Source: Bog-756 sp963725275
GTDB taxonomy: Bacteria; Actinomycetota; Acidimicrobiia; Acidimicrobiales; RAAP-2
DNA: 64,000 bases
Reading direction: 5' to 3'
Assembly (NCBI GenBank): GCA_963725275.1
Contig: CAVRXS010000003.1
Coordinates: forward strand, 427,415-491,414
Below, one piece after another: positions 10,081 through 18,246 of this stretch; position 1 is the stretch's first letter; each line of letters begins with the position of its first letter. The notes beneath the pieces are model-generated. The model was not told where the DNA came from and did no database searches. It saw only the letters and a list, made by a program, of their open reading frames with translations. Both the position numbers and the translations under genes were made by a program.

Positions 10081-10136
10081 TTCTCAGAATCCGTATATGT
10101 CGTACACGTGCGTACGGCGTATACGGATTCTGAGAA
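10081..10136. repeat. Long near-perfect inverted repeat (hairpin) between two genes
   Basis: The arms TCTCAGAATCCGTATA (10082-10097) and TATACGGATTCTGAGA (10120-10135) are perfectly complementary, and an extra T-A pair extends them to 10081/10136. The intervening 22 bases continue pairing through CGTAC and GTACG with G-T wobbles, leaving a very small loop. No T-tract follows, so it does not look like a standard intrinsic terminator. It lies 117 bases after the AidB-like stop and upstream of the MpaB-type oxygenase gene. It could be an operator, a cruciform or a mobile palindrome. Confidence 0.8.
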
Positions 10137-10205
10137 TTGGGACACCCGAGGCTCTTCTGCCGCGCGCGACCGTCCGACCCGTCCGTCCCGTTATGGTCAC
10201 GGCTC

Positions 10206-11108
10206 GTGGATCCGCTGGCACAGGTCGTCGAGGCACGGGACCTCGGGCGCGCGGTCACCCTGGAAGGCGTCGAGCTGGTCCGGGGCCAAGTGCGCAGCCA
10301 GCTCCGACGCTCGATGGGGATGCGCCGCGTCCCACCGCCTCCCTGCGACGACCCGGCCGAGGCCTACTTTCCCCCCGGCTCGGTCACCCGCCAGGTCCAC
10401 GGCGACCTGCCGGCGATGCTCATCGGCGGTCTCTCGACGCTGCTGTTCCAGATGCTCCATCCGCTGGCCATGGCCGCGGTGGCCCAGCACTCGCACTACC
10501 AGTCCGATCCGCTCGGGCGGCTGGAGCGGACCGCTGACTTCCTCGGTACGACGACGTTCGGATCCCGCGCCGAGGCGCATGTGGCCCTCGCCCGGGTACG
10601 CGGCGTGCATGCGCGGGTGGTCGGCACCGCCACTGACGGCCGGCCGTACTCGGCCACCGACCCCGACCTGCTCACCTGGGTGCACGCCACCGAAGTGGCC
10701 AGCTTCCTGGCAGCCACCCGCGCCTATGCCCCTCACGTTCTCTCGCCGGCCGAGGAGGACACCTACGTCGACGAGATGTCCCGGGTGGCCGTCGACCTCG
10801 GTGCGGAAGTCGTTCCCCGGAGGGTCGACGGGCTCGAGGCCTACTTCGAGGCGGTGCGCCCCGAGCTCAGCCTCACGGCCGAGGCGCGCACCGCCCGCAA
10901 CTTCATCCTGCGCGGGGTCGGGAGGTGGCCGCACGAGGTCACGACACACGGACTCCTGGTGGCCGCAGCCCAGGGCGTGCTGCCACCGTGGGCCAGGCGG
11001 GAGCTCGGCCTTCCGACCCTGCCCGGGGTCGACCAGCTCGCCGTGCGCCCGGCTGCCCGGGCCCTGGGTTCGGCCCTCCGCTGGGTCGTGGCCCGGCCCG
11101 CCAGCTGA
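10206..11108 (+). CDS. MpaB-type (DUF2236) oxygenase
   Basis: A 300-residue protein of the DUF2236/ER-bound oxygenase MpaB/latex-clearing-protein superfamily, whose characterised members use a b-type haem or iron centre for oxidative cleavage. Typical segments are HGDLPAMLIGGLSTLLFQ, MLHPLAMAAVAQHS with conserved His, GTTTFGSRAEA, GRPYSATDPDLLTWVHATE and a C-terminal arginine-rich helix. The GTG at 10206 is chosen because similarity begins close to it; a TTG at 10137 would extend it by 23 residues but falls in the inverted repeat's edge. The in vivo substrate is unknown; members are common in actinobacteria beside lipid catabolism genes. Confidence 0.75.
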   Translation: MDPLAQVVEARDLGRAVTLEGVELVRGQVRSQLRRSMGMRRVPPPPCDDPAEAYFPPGSVTRQVHGDLPAMLIGGLSTLLFQMLHPLAMAAVAQHSHYQSDPLGRLERTADFLGTTTFGSRAEAHVALARVRGVHARVVGTATDGRPYSATDPDLLTWVHATEVASFLAATRAYAPHVLSPAEEDTYVDEMSRVAVDLGAEVVPRRVDGLEAYFEAVRPELSLTAEARTARNFILRGVGRWPHEVTTHGLLVAAAQGVLPPWARRELGLPTLPGVDQLAVRPAARALGSALRWVVARPAS

Positions 11109-11154
11109 GCGGGTGCGCACGTAGCGCCCTGGCGGCCGACGCCCGGGCAGTCGC

Positions 11155-12363
11155 TCACCTCGTTGGGTCGACTTGCTCGCGCACGACGTTCTCGAGCAAC
11201 GCGTCGCGACCGAACCGACGCGCGTCGGTCACGCCGGTCAGCCCCATGGCTACGTCGAGCTCTCCCCGCAGGATCTCGAGCATGTGGGTGACCCCGGCGC
11301 CACCGCGCGCGGCCACCGCCCAGGCCCAGGCCCGGCCCACCAGGCAGGCCCGCGCGCCAAGGGAGAGCGCCTTTGCCACGTCGAGCCCGCTGCGGATGCC
11401 GCCGTCGACGAGCACCTCGGCCGCGTCGCCGACGGTGTCGACCACGGCGGGCAACGCCCGGATGGTCGACGGCACGCCGTCGAGCTGCCTACCACCGTGG
11501 TTGGAGACGATCACGGCGTCGGCTCCCTGTGCCACCGCCTCCCGGGCATCATCGGCATCCAGAATGCCCTTGAGCACCAGCTTGCCGAGCCAGTGCTCGC
11601 GCACCCAGGCCAGGTCCTCCCAGGTCACCGATGGGTCGAATTGGCCGTCGACCCACTGCTTGTAGTCCATCGGGGTCGCACCCCCCGGCACCGCCTTCTC
11701 CAGGTTTCCGAAGGTGAGCGGCCTGCCCCCGAGCGCGACGTCACGCAGCCACCGGGGATGGAGTCCGAGGTCGAGACCACGCCGGAGCTGCTTCGCCCGC
11801 GGCAGGGTCCCCGACATCCCGTTGCGTACGTCGCGATAGCGGGTGCCTACGACGGGGAGGTCGACGGTGAGCACCAGGACGGAGCACCCGCACTCCGTGG
11901 CGCGGGCCATCAGGTCCTCGGCGTAACTGCGGTCGCGCATCACATAGAGCTGGAACCACGGAGGCCGCGCTATGGCGGCGGCGACCTCCTCGATCCCGCA
12001 GATCGAGACGGTCGACTCGCAGAATTGCACGCCGAACGCGGCCGCAGCCCTGGCCGCCTGGACCTCGGCGCGCGTGGCGAGCATGCCGGCAAGGCCCACC
12101 GGGGCGAGCACGACTGGGAGCGAGAGGTCCTCGCCGAGCACACTGGTGGCGAGAGAACGCCCTGAGACATCGCGCAGCACGCGCTGGCGGAGCAGGACCT
12201 GCTGGAGGTCACGGCGGTTGGCGGCCAGCGTCGTCTCCTCGTAGGCGCCGCCGTCGACATAGTCGAAGAGCTGTCGGGGCAGGCGCCGGCGGGCCAGCTC
12301 TCGGTAGTCGCGCACCGAGGCAGGGGCCAGCCCGAGCGTTCCGTCGCCTCTGGTCGAAATCAT
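11155..12363 (-). CDS. lldD: FMN-dependent alpha-hydroxy-acid dehydrogenase, L-lactate dehydrogenase-like
   Basis: A 402-residue FMN-dependent 2-hydroxy-acid oxidase/dehydrogenase. FDYVDGGAYEETTLAANR near residue 33 matches LldD of E. coli closely. WFQLYVMRDR, the lysine of KLVLKGILDADDA, the catalytic-base motif VSNHGGRQLDG and the phosphate-binding DGGIRSGLDVAKAL with GRAWAWA follow in the expected order. It would oxidise L-lactate (or a related 2-hydroxy-acid) to the 2-oxo acid and pass electrons to the respiratory chain at the membrane. The similarity favours LldD over the mycofactocin enzyme MftD, but substrate assignment is by family only. Confidence 0.8.
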   Translation of the reverse strand: MISTRGDGTLGLAPASVRDYRELARRRLPRQLFDYVDGGAYEETTLAANRRDLQQVLLRQRVLRDVSGRSLATSVLGEDLSLPVVLAPVGLAGMLATRAEVQAARAAAAFGVQFCESTVSICGIEEVAAAIARPPWFQLYVMRDRSYAEDLMARATECGCSVLVLTVDLPVVGTRYRDVRNGMSGTLPRAKQLRRGLDLGLHPRWLRDVALGGRPLTFGNLEKAVPGGATPMDYKQWVDGQFDPSVTWEDLAWVREHWLGKLVLKGILDADDAREAVAQGADAVIVSNHGGRQLDGVPSTIRALPAVVDTVGDAAEVLVDGGIRSGLDVAKALSLGARACLVGRAWAWAVAARGGAGVTHMLEILRGELDVAMGLTGVTDARRFGRDALLENVVREQVDPTR

Positions 12364-12465
12364 GGCCCCATGCTGCCCGAACGGGGACGGTCGCGCCCAT
12401 CGGCGCCACCGTCCGTGGCGGCACCCTTGTGATCCGGGTCACGCACGGCTAGGGTTCTGGGCCTT

Positions 12466-13584
12466 GTGTTTCTCGCCCGGGTAACACCGATGGCGGAGCT
12501 CGACACAGCAGGACACCGCCGGCCCCTCGTCGGCGCGGTGCTCCTCTCGACTCTCGTCGCCCTGAGCTGTCTTGTCGTGCCCGCCGGCCACCGTGCCGCC
12601 GGAGCCGACACGATCTCGTCGCTCCAGACCCAGGCGGCCGCCATCTCCCAGAAGCTCGTCCTCGAGCAGCTCCAGCTCGACGCCTTCCGGCAGCAGTCCT
12701 CGGTGGCCGGGGCCAGGGTGACCGCCGACACCGCGGCCATCGCCGCGCTCGACCAGCAGGTCGTCGCGGACCAGCACGCCATCGCCGAGCGGCTCCAACT
12801 CGTGCGCCGTCAGGCGATCCTCTCCTACATCAACTCGGGATCCGGCACGTCGGGCACCGACGCGGCGCTCTTCTCCGGTGGCAGCGCCAAGGCCCAGGCG
12901 GCGAGCGAGTACACGGCCCTCGCGGTCGGCGACATCACCACTGCCCTCGACCAGTTGCACACCGCGCAGCAGACCCTCGAGGCCCATCAGGCGGTGCTCG
13001 AGCAGCGTCAGGCCCAGGACCGGGCAGACCAGACGGGTGAAGCCGCGGACGTCGACAATGCTGCCGCGGTCGCGGGCCAACTCCAATCGGAGCAGGCGCT
13101 CGTGTCCGGACAGCTGGCCACAGCAGTCGCCCAACAACAGGCGGTCGAGGCAGCGGCGGCCGCAGCGGCCGTGGCACGCGCGCAGCGGACCGCGCCGCGC
13201 CCGACGCCGTCCACGTCGACGGTGCCCACCATCCCGGCGCCGACGACAGTGGCGAGCACCGCGTCGGCACCGATCGCGCCCACAGCTGCCCCGGTACCGG
13301 CCGGCGACCCGAACCTGCCCGACCCGGCACTCAACCCCTTCCTCCAGTGTGTCGTGCAGGCGGAGTCGGGCGGCAACTACGGGGCGGTCTCGCCCAACGG
13401 GCTCTACATGGGCGCGTTCCAGTTCAGCCAGGCGACCTGGAACTCCGCCGCCGCGGCCGCCGGTCTCGGCTCTCTGGTGGGTGTGCCGCCCAATCTGGCG
13501 ACCAAGGCCGAGCAGGACACCGTGGCTGTCGCGCTCTACGCCCTCGACGGCCAGCAGCCCTGGCTGGGCGACCGCTGCAGCTGA
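12466..13584 (+). CDS. Secreted coiled-coil protein with C-terminal Rpf/transglycosylase-like domain
   Basis: About 372 residues. A basic N-terminus and a hydrophobic core (LVGAVLLSTLVALSCLVV) make a signal peptide. A Gln/Ala-rich coiled-coil region follows (about residues 50-240, as in NlpC/RipA-type cell-wall hydrolases), then a Pro/Thr/Ala-rich linker and a C-terminal domain of about 85 residues. That domain has CVVQAESGGNYGAVSPNGL, with the catalytic Glu of a lysozyme-like fold, and GAFQFSQATWNSAA, as in resuscitation-promoting factors. It probably cleaves peptidoglycan outside the cell. The start may be the GTG at 12466 or the ATG at 12490; the latter gives a more usual signal peptide. 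Confidence 0.8.
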   Translation: MFLARVTPMAELDTAGHRRPLVGAVLLSTLVALSCLVVPAGHRAAGADTISSLQTQAAAISQKLVLEQLQLDAFRQQSSVAGARVTADTAAIAALDQQVVADQHAIAERLQLVRRQAILSYINSGSGTSGTDAALFSGGSAKAQAASEYTALAVGDITTALDQLHTAQQTLEAHQAVLEQRQAQDRADQTGEAADVDNAAAVAGQLQSEQALVSGQLATAVAQQQAVEAAAAAAAVARAQRTAPRPTPSTSTVPTIPAPTTVASTASAPIAPTAAPVPAGDPNLPDPALNPFLQCVVQAESGGNYGAVSPNGLYMGAFQFSQATWNSAAAAAGLGSLVGVPPNLATKAEQDTVAVALYALDGQQPWLGDRCS

Positions 13585-13642
13585 CCTCGGCGCGCATCCG
13601 GCCCGCTCGGGAACTCCAGGCCGCCGTTCGACGCCCGCGATC

Positions 13643-14140
13643 TCAGCGCAGGACGCAGCTGCCGGTCCCCTCACAGGTCGGGCACTCGGGAGCAGTGCCC
13701 GCGGCATGGGCCAGGCAGTGGGCGACCCGTCGATCGACCAGGTCCATGAGGACGCTGTCGGGACCGAGCGGAGCGGCGACCATCCAGTGCACACCCGGAT
13801 GTCGGGACGCGGCCTCGCCGGTCAGCGCGGGAAGGTCGCGGTGCCAGTGGTCACCCGGCCAGAGGAAGTAGGGAGCAACGACCACCGTGCCGGCACCGGC
13901 GGCCACGCACCGGTCGAACGCGGTCGCGATCGACGGTTCGGACAGCTCCATGTGCGCCGGCTCCACGACCGGGTGCCGCAGCCGTGACCGGGAGTCTGCC
14001 ACGAACCGCTCGTGGGCACGGTTGGCCTCGGCGCGTCGCGACCCGTGGTCCACGACGACGACCCCGACGGTTCGGGCGTCCGGGTCGGCGGGACCCGACG
14101 GCGCCGCACCGGCGCCGTCGTCGGGTGGGATCGCGTCCAT
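13643..14140 (-). CDS. CbiX/SirB-type sirohydrochlorin chelatase
   Basis: A 165-residue small chelatase. VGVVVVDHGSRRAEAN near residue 25 carries the conserved catalytic His, and VAPYFLWPGDHWHRDLP near residue 90 gives the second metal-binding His cluster. Such enzymes insert Co2+ or Fe2+ (or Ni2+) into sirohydrochlorin for cobalamin, sirohaem or F430-type tetrapyrroles in the cytoplasm. The C-terminus carries CPTCEGTGSC, a cysteine-rich motif not needed for chelation in most homologs; it may bind zinc or an iron-sulfur cluster. The ATG at 14138-14140 is the likely start. It is co-directional with ogt, 10 bases downstream of it. Confidence 0.8.
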   Translation of the reverse strand: MDAIPPDDGAGAAPSGPADPDARTVGVVVVDHGSRRAEANRAHERFVADSRSRLRHPVVEPAHMELSEPSIATAFDRCVAAGAGTVVVAPYFLWPGDHWHRDLPALTGEAASRHPGVHWMVAAPLGPDSVLMDLVDRRVAHCLAHAAGTAPECPTCEGTGSCVLR

Positions 14141-14150
14141 CGCGTGCAGA

Positions 14151-14666
14151 CTACGGCCGGTGGGCGGCCTCCAGGTCGAGGAGCACGGTCTTTCGGCCGA
14201 GACCACCCCCGTAGCCGCCGAGGGTGCCGTCTGCGGCGATGACCCGATGGCAGGGGACGATGATCGCCACCGGGTTGCGGCCGTTGGCCGATCCGACCGC
14301 TCGCGAGGCCTTCGGGTTGCCCACCCGCCGGGCCAGCTCGCCGTAGCTGATCGTCTCGCCGTACGGGATCGCACAGAGTGCGTCCCAGACGCGCTGCTGG
14401 AACTCGGTGCCCTCGAGCCGCAACGGCACGTCGAAGGTCGTGCGCTCCCCGGCGAAGTACTCGTCGAGTTGCGCGCGGACGTCGTCGAAGTCCGCATCGT
14501 CCACTCGGGACGCGGTCGGTGGGACGAACGGGTGACGCTGCTCCTCGAGGTGCAGGCCGACCAGGCACCCGTGGCGCGCCTCGAGTGTGAGCTGCCCGAC
14601 CGGGCTCTCGACGGTGGTGACGAACGTCTGGGTGGGGGCGGTGGTGGGGATCTTCATGATGGTCAT
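14151..14666 (-). CDS. ogt: Methylated-DNA-protein-cysteine S-methyltransferase
   Basis: A 171-residue O6-alkylguanine-DNA alkyltransferase. The helix-turn-helix GTEFQQRVWDALCAIPYGET and the acceptor-cysteine motif IIVPCHRVIAADGTLGGYGGG are both complete. It removes O6-methylguanine and O4-methylthymine lesions in a suicide reaction. The first ATG (14664-14666) overlaps the TGA of the upstream Ada-AlkA gene in an ATGA arrangement; a second in-frame ATG at 14657 is possible. Coupling with Ada-AlkA argues for joint induction by methylation damage. Confidence 0.92.
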   Translation of the reverse strand: MTIMKIPTTAPTQTFVTTVESPVGQLTLEARHGCLVGLHLEEQRHPFVPPTASRVDDADFDDVRAQLDEYFAGERTTFDVPLRLEGTEFQQRVWDALCAIPYGETISYGELARRVGNPKASRAVGSANGRNPVAIIVPCHRVIAADGTLGGYGGGLGRKTVLLDLEAAHRP

Positions 14667-16213
14667 GCTGGTGGTGCTCCGTTTCTGGATCGAGATCGTG
14701 TGGAGGTCCTTGGGGATGCAGCAGATGCGGGTCGGCCGGCCTGCGGTACGGGTGGCCACCGGTTGACCGGGTGGTCCGAGGTCGCCCAGAGGTGCTGAAC
14801 CGCATAGGCGCGCCAGGGGCGCCATCGCTCGGCGCGTACGATGAGGTCCGCCGGGCTCGACCCGAGGCCGGCCGCGACGGCCGCCCGCCGCACCCCGAGG
14901 TCGCCCGAAGGAAAGGCGTCCGGGTCGCCGAGGGCCCGCATGGCGACCATCTCGACGGTCCAGTCGCCCACGCCGGGCAACCCGGCGAGCACCACCCGCG
15001 CGGTCTCCCGGTCGCACCCCGGGCCGAGGTCGAGCCGCTGGTCGTCGAGCGCTCCGACCAGGGCGGTCAGGGTCTGGCCACGTCCGGCGGGCAGGGCCGG
15101 GTGGGCCTCCCGGAGCGCTGCCGGTGTCGGGAACAGGTGGGTCAGACCGCCCGACGGGTCGGCGACCGGCTCGCCGTGGCCACGCACAAGCGTGCCGGCT
15201 GTCGCGCGAGCCCCCGCAACCGCGACCTGCTGGCCGAGCACGGCCCGCACCGCGAGCTCGGCGCCGTCGACGGTGCGGGGCACCCGTCTACCTGGCGCCT
15301 TGGTCACCAGCGCCGCCAGCGCCGGGTCCAGATCGAGGTGACGGTCGACCGCCTCAGGGTCGGCGTCGAGATCGAGCAGCCACCGGCAGCGGGCGATGGT
15401 GGCGGTCAGGTCACGGAGGTCGGAGAGCACCGCGTGGCACACGATGTGCTCGGGCGTCGGACTGAGCTCGACGATCCCCGGACCGTGGCCGAGCCGCAAC
15501 GTGCGCCGGTAGGTGGTGCCGACCACTTCCTCGACCCCGGGCACCGCGGTGGCCGCGAGGTGGCCGAAGAGGTTGTCCGGACAGAGCGGGCGGCGGAAGG
15601 GGAGACGCAAGACCAGCGTCCCCCCTCCCTCGCCCGCCGGTCGGGTCGCGCCCGTCCCGCGCGCCCGGAGTGCGGTCGGCGAGAGCGCGAACACAGCCTG
15701 GACCGTCGCGTTGAACTGGCGGACGCTTGAGAACCCGGCGGCAAATGCAACCTCGGCCATCGGGAGCACGGTGGTCTCGATGAGCACCCTGGCCGTCTGG
15801 GCGCGCTGGGCCCGTGCCAGGGCGATCGGTCCGGCACCGACCTCGGCCAGCAACAGGCGCTCGAGCTGGCGCACGCCGTAGCCGAGCTCCGCGGCGAGTC
15901 CCGGCACGCCGGCCCGGTCGACCAGCCCGTCGGCGATGAGTCGCATTGCCCGGGCAACCACGTCGGCGCGGAGGTCCCACTCGGGGGATCCCGGTGTGGC
16001 ACCGGGTCGGCACCGCTTGCAGGCACGGAACCCGGCCCGCTGGGCGGCGGCGGCGGTTGCGAAGAAGCGCACGTGGTCGCGGTGCGGCGTGCGGGCCGGG
16101 CAGCTCGGCCGGCAGTAGATGCCGGTCGACGTGACCGCGGTGAAGAACCAGCCGTCGAAACGCGGGTCGCGGGACTGCACGGCCAGATAGCAGCGGTCCG
16201 GATCCTCGAGCAC
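14663..16213 (-). CDS. alkA: Ada-AlkA fusion: methyl-sensing regulator and 3-methyladenine DNA glycosylase
   Basis: A 516-residue fusion. Residues 1-80 form the Ada zinc domain with four cysteines (YCRPSCPAR and ACKRCRPG), whose first Cys accepts methyl groups from DNA phosphotriesters. Residues 85-190 are an AraC-type helix-turn-helix (AFAAGFSSVRQFNATVQ). The remainder is AlkA: an N-terminal domain followed by the HhH-GPD glycosylase with LPGVGDWTVEMVAMRALGD and the catalytic Asp in PSGDLGVRRA. It should sense methylation, activate its regulon and excise N3-alkylpurines. It heads an operon with ogt and starts 128 bases from the divergent NERD gene, so that gap probably holds an Ada-controlled promoter. 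Confidence 0.9.
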   Translation of the reverse strand: MLEDPDRCYLAVQSRDPRFDGWFFTAVTSTGIYCRPSCPARTPHRDHVRFFATAAAAQRAGFRACKRCRPGATPGSPEWDLRADVVARAMRLIADGLVDRAGVPGLAAELGYGVRQLERLLLAEVGAGPIALARAQRAQTARVLIETTVLPMAEVAFAAGFSSVRQFNATVQAVFALSPTALRARGTGATRPAGEGGGTLVLRLPFRRPLCPDNLFGHLAATAVPGVEEVVGTTYRRTLRLGHGPGIVELSPTPEHIVCHAVLSDLRDLTATIARCRWLLDLDADPEAVDRHLDLDPALAALVTKAPGRRVPRTVDGAELAVRAVLGQQVAVAGARATAGTLVRGHGEPVADPSGGLTHLFPTPAALREAHPALPAGRGQTLTALVGALDDQRLDLGPGCDRETARVVLAGLPGVGDWTVEMVAMRALGDPDAFPSGDLGVRRAAVAAGLGSSPADLIVRAERWRPWRAYAVQHLWATSDHPVNRWPPVPQAGRPASAASPRTSTRSRSRNGAPPA

Positions 16214-16341
16214 GCCATAAGCCTGCCCCAGATCGTCCGCACCTTCTGGCGGAATTGCGACACGGCGGTCGGGAGCACCTCCAGGCTCCCCCGGACAGTG
16301 AATCCCCCGATTACCCAGCCGGGTTTTCTACGCTTTCGCCA

Positions 16342-16962
16342 ATGTCCGGAATCGGGGAGCAGCGACACAGCGACGAAGCGTCCGACGGTGGCGTGGAGGA
16401 GTCGCCCGACGCCGGCGCAGCCAGGCCCTCGCGGCCCTGGATCCGACGCGCAGACCGCGACCGGCGGGCCCGGGTCCGCCTCCACCTCGACGAGAGCGAA
16501 GGAGTCGTGCTCCTCGACGACCGGCGCATCCCGGGCACCCGGGACTCCATCGCCTGCATCGCGGTGTCGCCGGGCGGCGTGTTCATCATCGACACCAAGA
16601 GCTACAAGGGCCTCGTGCACACCAAGCGCCCCGGCCCGATGAGCGACCTCGGCCCGTACGAGCTCTACGTGGGCCGGCGCAACTGCACGCGCTCACTCGA
16701 GCGGGTCATCGCCGGTCGTACGGTCGTGGGCGAGGCGCTGGCCAAGACGGCGTGGGGCGCAGAGGTGCCGATCCATCCCATGCTCTGTCTCACGCATGCG
16801 GAGTGGGGCTTCGCCTCGGCCATCGAGGTCGGGGAGGTCTGGGTGGGTTGGCCCAAGCTGCTCGGTACCCGGATCAAGTCGCAGGTCGTGATGGACTCCT
16901 CCACCATCCAGGAGGTGTCCCGGCTCATCGCCGACCGGCTCCCCTCGACCGGGCCGCACTGA
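16342..16962 (+). CDS. NERD (nuclease-related) domain protein
   Basis: A 206-residue protein. After an acidic, probably disordered 30-residue N-terminus it has the NERD pattern: VVLLDDRRIPGTRDSI, then VSPGGVFIIDTKSYKGLV, in which Asp, Thr and Lys occupy the restriction-endonuclease-like active-site positions (D-x-K). NERD proteins are predicted nucleases or DNA-processing proteins. The ATG at 16342 is the first in the homologous frame. Its location back to back with the Ada-AlkA gene and next to a second alkylpurine glycosylase suggests, without proving, a role in repair of damaged DNA. Confidence 0.75.
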   Translation: MSGIGEQRHSDEASDGGVEESPDAGAARPSRPWIRRADRDRRARVRLHLDESEGVVLLDDRRIPGTRDSIACIAVSPGGVFIIDTKSYKGLVHTKRPGPMSDLGPYELYVGRRNCTRSLERVIAGRTVVGEALAKTAWGAEVPIHPMLCLTHAEWGFASAIEVGEVWVGWPKLLGTRIKSQVVMDSSTIQEVSRLIADRLPSTGPH

Positions 16963-17011
16963 ACCCTCGTCCCTCGGGTCAGGACCCAGCGGGAATCCGC
17001 TGCGGGCGAGC

Positions 17012-17632
17012 TCAGCGCTCCTCCTCGACCGCCCGCCAGCAGTACCAGGCAACCAGACTCCGGTACGGACGGAACGGCTCCCCGAGCAGCTCCAGCTCCT
17101 TGGGCGAGGGCATCTCGGCCAGGGCCCAGGCCCGCGCATAGCCGGCCCGTACCCCGAAGTCGCCGACCGGCCAGACATCGAGCCGGCTCAAGGTCCCGAT
17201 GAGGAACATCTGGGCCGACCACGGACCCAGACCGCGGACCACGGTCAGGTGGCGGACCACGTCGGCATCCGAGAGACGCCCGATCCTGGACAGCTCGACC
17301 TCGCCTGAGCGGACCTTCTCCGCCAGGTCGCGGAGCGAGGCGACCTTCGAGCCGCTCAGGCCGCACGACCGCAACGTCTCGGGCGGGGTGACCCACACGC
17401 GTTCGGCGGTCACCTCTCCGTCGAGCGCCTCGACCAGCCGCCCGTGGATGGCAGCGGCAGCCCGGCCGGCGAGCTGCTGGTAGACGATGATCTCGGCGAG
17501 GTGGCCGAAGCGCTCTGTCGAGGGGACCCGGCGGCGCGGCGGCGGCATCCCGTGCCGCTCGATGAGGCCGGCCAACACGGGATCGCCTGCACCGAGCACG
17601 GCCACCGCGTCGCGCAGGGTCGGGGTGGCCAT
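17012..17632 (-). CDS. DNA-3-methyladenine glycosylase, HhH-GPD family (second AlkA-type enzyme)
   Basis: A 206-residue stand-alone HhH-GPD glycosylase without the Ada and AlkA N-terminal domains, as in short AlkA enzymes of Deinococcus and other bacteria. EIIVYQQLAGRAAAAIHGRL is the early helix with the conserved YQQL. VVRGLGPWSAQMFLIGTLSR is the helix-hairpin-helix, and WPVGDFGVRAGYARAW has the catalytic Asp. It would excise N-alkylated purines from DNA. It converges with the NERD gene and is divergent from the SRPBCC gene. Confidence 0.87.
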   Translation of the reverse strand: MATPTLRDAVAVLGAGDPVLAGLIERHGMPPPRRRVPSTERFGHLAEIIVYQQLAGRAAAAIHGRLVEALDGEVTAERVWVTPPETLRSCGLSGSKVASLRDLAEKVRSGEVELSRIGRLSDADVVRHLTVVRGLGPWSAQMFLIGTLSRLDVWPVGDFGVRAGYARAWALAEMPSPKELELLGEPFRPYRSLVAWYCWRAVEEER

Positions 17633-17757
17633 GCCGACGATGATGCCAGATCGACCGGACCACTCGTCCGAGGCGGAGGTCGACCCCGGGTTGCGGGAGC
17701 CATCTATGGTGGCCGCGTCGGGTCAGCTGACGAGCGGGCGATGAACGGGAGCGTGTC

Positions 17758-18225
17758 ATGGAAGGCAACGTCATCTCGGTGGAGCGGGTCGTCCCGGCGC
17801 CGCCGGAGGCCATCTTCGATCTGCTGGCCGACGCTTCGCGCCACCCGGAGTTCGACGGCTCCGGTTCGGTCAAGCGGGTGAAGCCGGGGGCGCCCACCCG
17901 CCTCGGGCTAGGGTCGACCTTCGGCATGTCGATGCAGGTCGGCATCAAGTACTCAATGGCCAACACCGTCATCGAGTACGAGGAGAACCGACGCATCAGT
18001 TGGCAGACACGGCCCGGCGGCCCCGTGGGACGGTTCGTGGCCGGGCGCGTCTGGCGCTACGAACTCGAGCCTGCCGAGGGTGGCACGCTGGTGCGAGAGA
18101 CCTGGGACATCAGCCAGGACCGCCAGCGAGCCCTCCTCCGGTTGGGCAGCCTGCCGGAGAAGACCCGCCACAACATGGAGAAGAGCCTCGAACGCATCGA
18201 GGACCTGGTGACCGCCAAGGGGTGA
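17758..18225 (+). CDS. SRPBCC (START-like) family protein
   Basis: A 155-residue single-domain protein of the polyketide-cyclase/dehydrase SRPBCC superfamily. VERVVPAPPEAIFDLLADAS starts the fold, GMSMQVGIKYSMANTVIEYE and ISWQTRP form the sheet, and the last 30 residues make the long C-terminal helix (RHNMEKSLERIEDLV). It probably binds a hydrophobic ligand in the cytosol; there is no catalytic signature. A GGGAG motif about 10 bases upstream supports the ATG at 17758. It is divergent from the glycosylase gene and convergent with the LLM oxidoreductase. Confidence 0.8.
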   Translation: MEGNVISVERVVPAPPEAIFDLLADASRHPEFDGSGSVKRVKPGAPTRLGLGSTFGMSMQVGIKYSMANTVIEYEENRRISWQTRPGGPVGRFVAGRVWRYELEPAEGGTLVRETWDISQDRQRALLRLGSLPEKTRHNMEKSLERIEDLVTAKG

Positions 18226-18246
18226 GCCGGCAGGCCGGCGACCGCG

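Noticed and set aside
7199..10258. Very long minus-strand open frame (over 1000 codons) across several genes
   Set aside because: It runs antisense to the AidB-like gene and out of frame over others, with Arg/Gly/Pro-rich low-complexity translation. It is a product of high GC content, not a gene.
12439..13794. Minus-strand 451-codon frame antisense to the Rpf-like gene
   Set aside because: It lacks recognisable motifs, while the plus frame has a signal peptide and a lysozyme-like domain.
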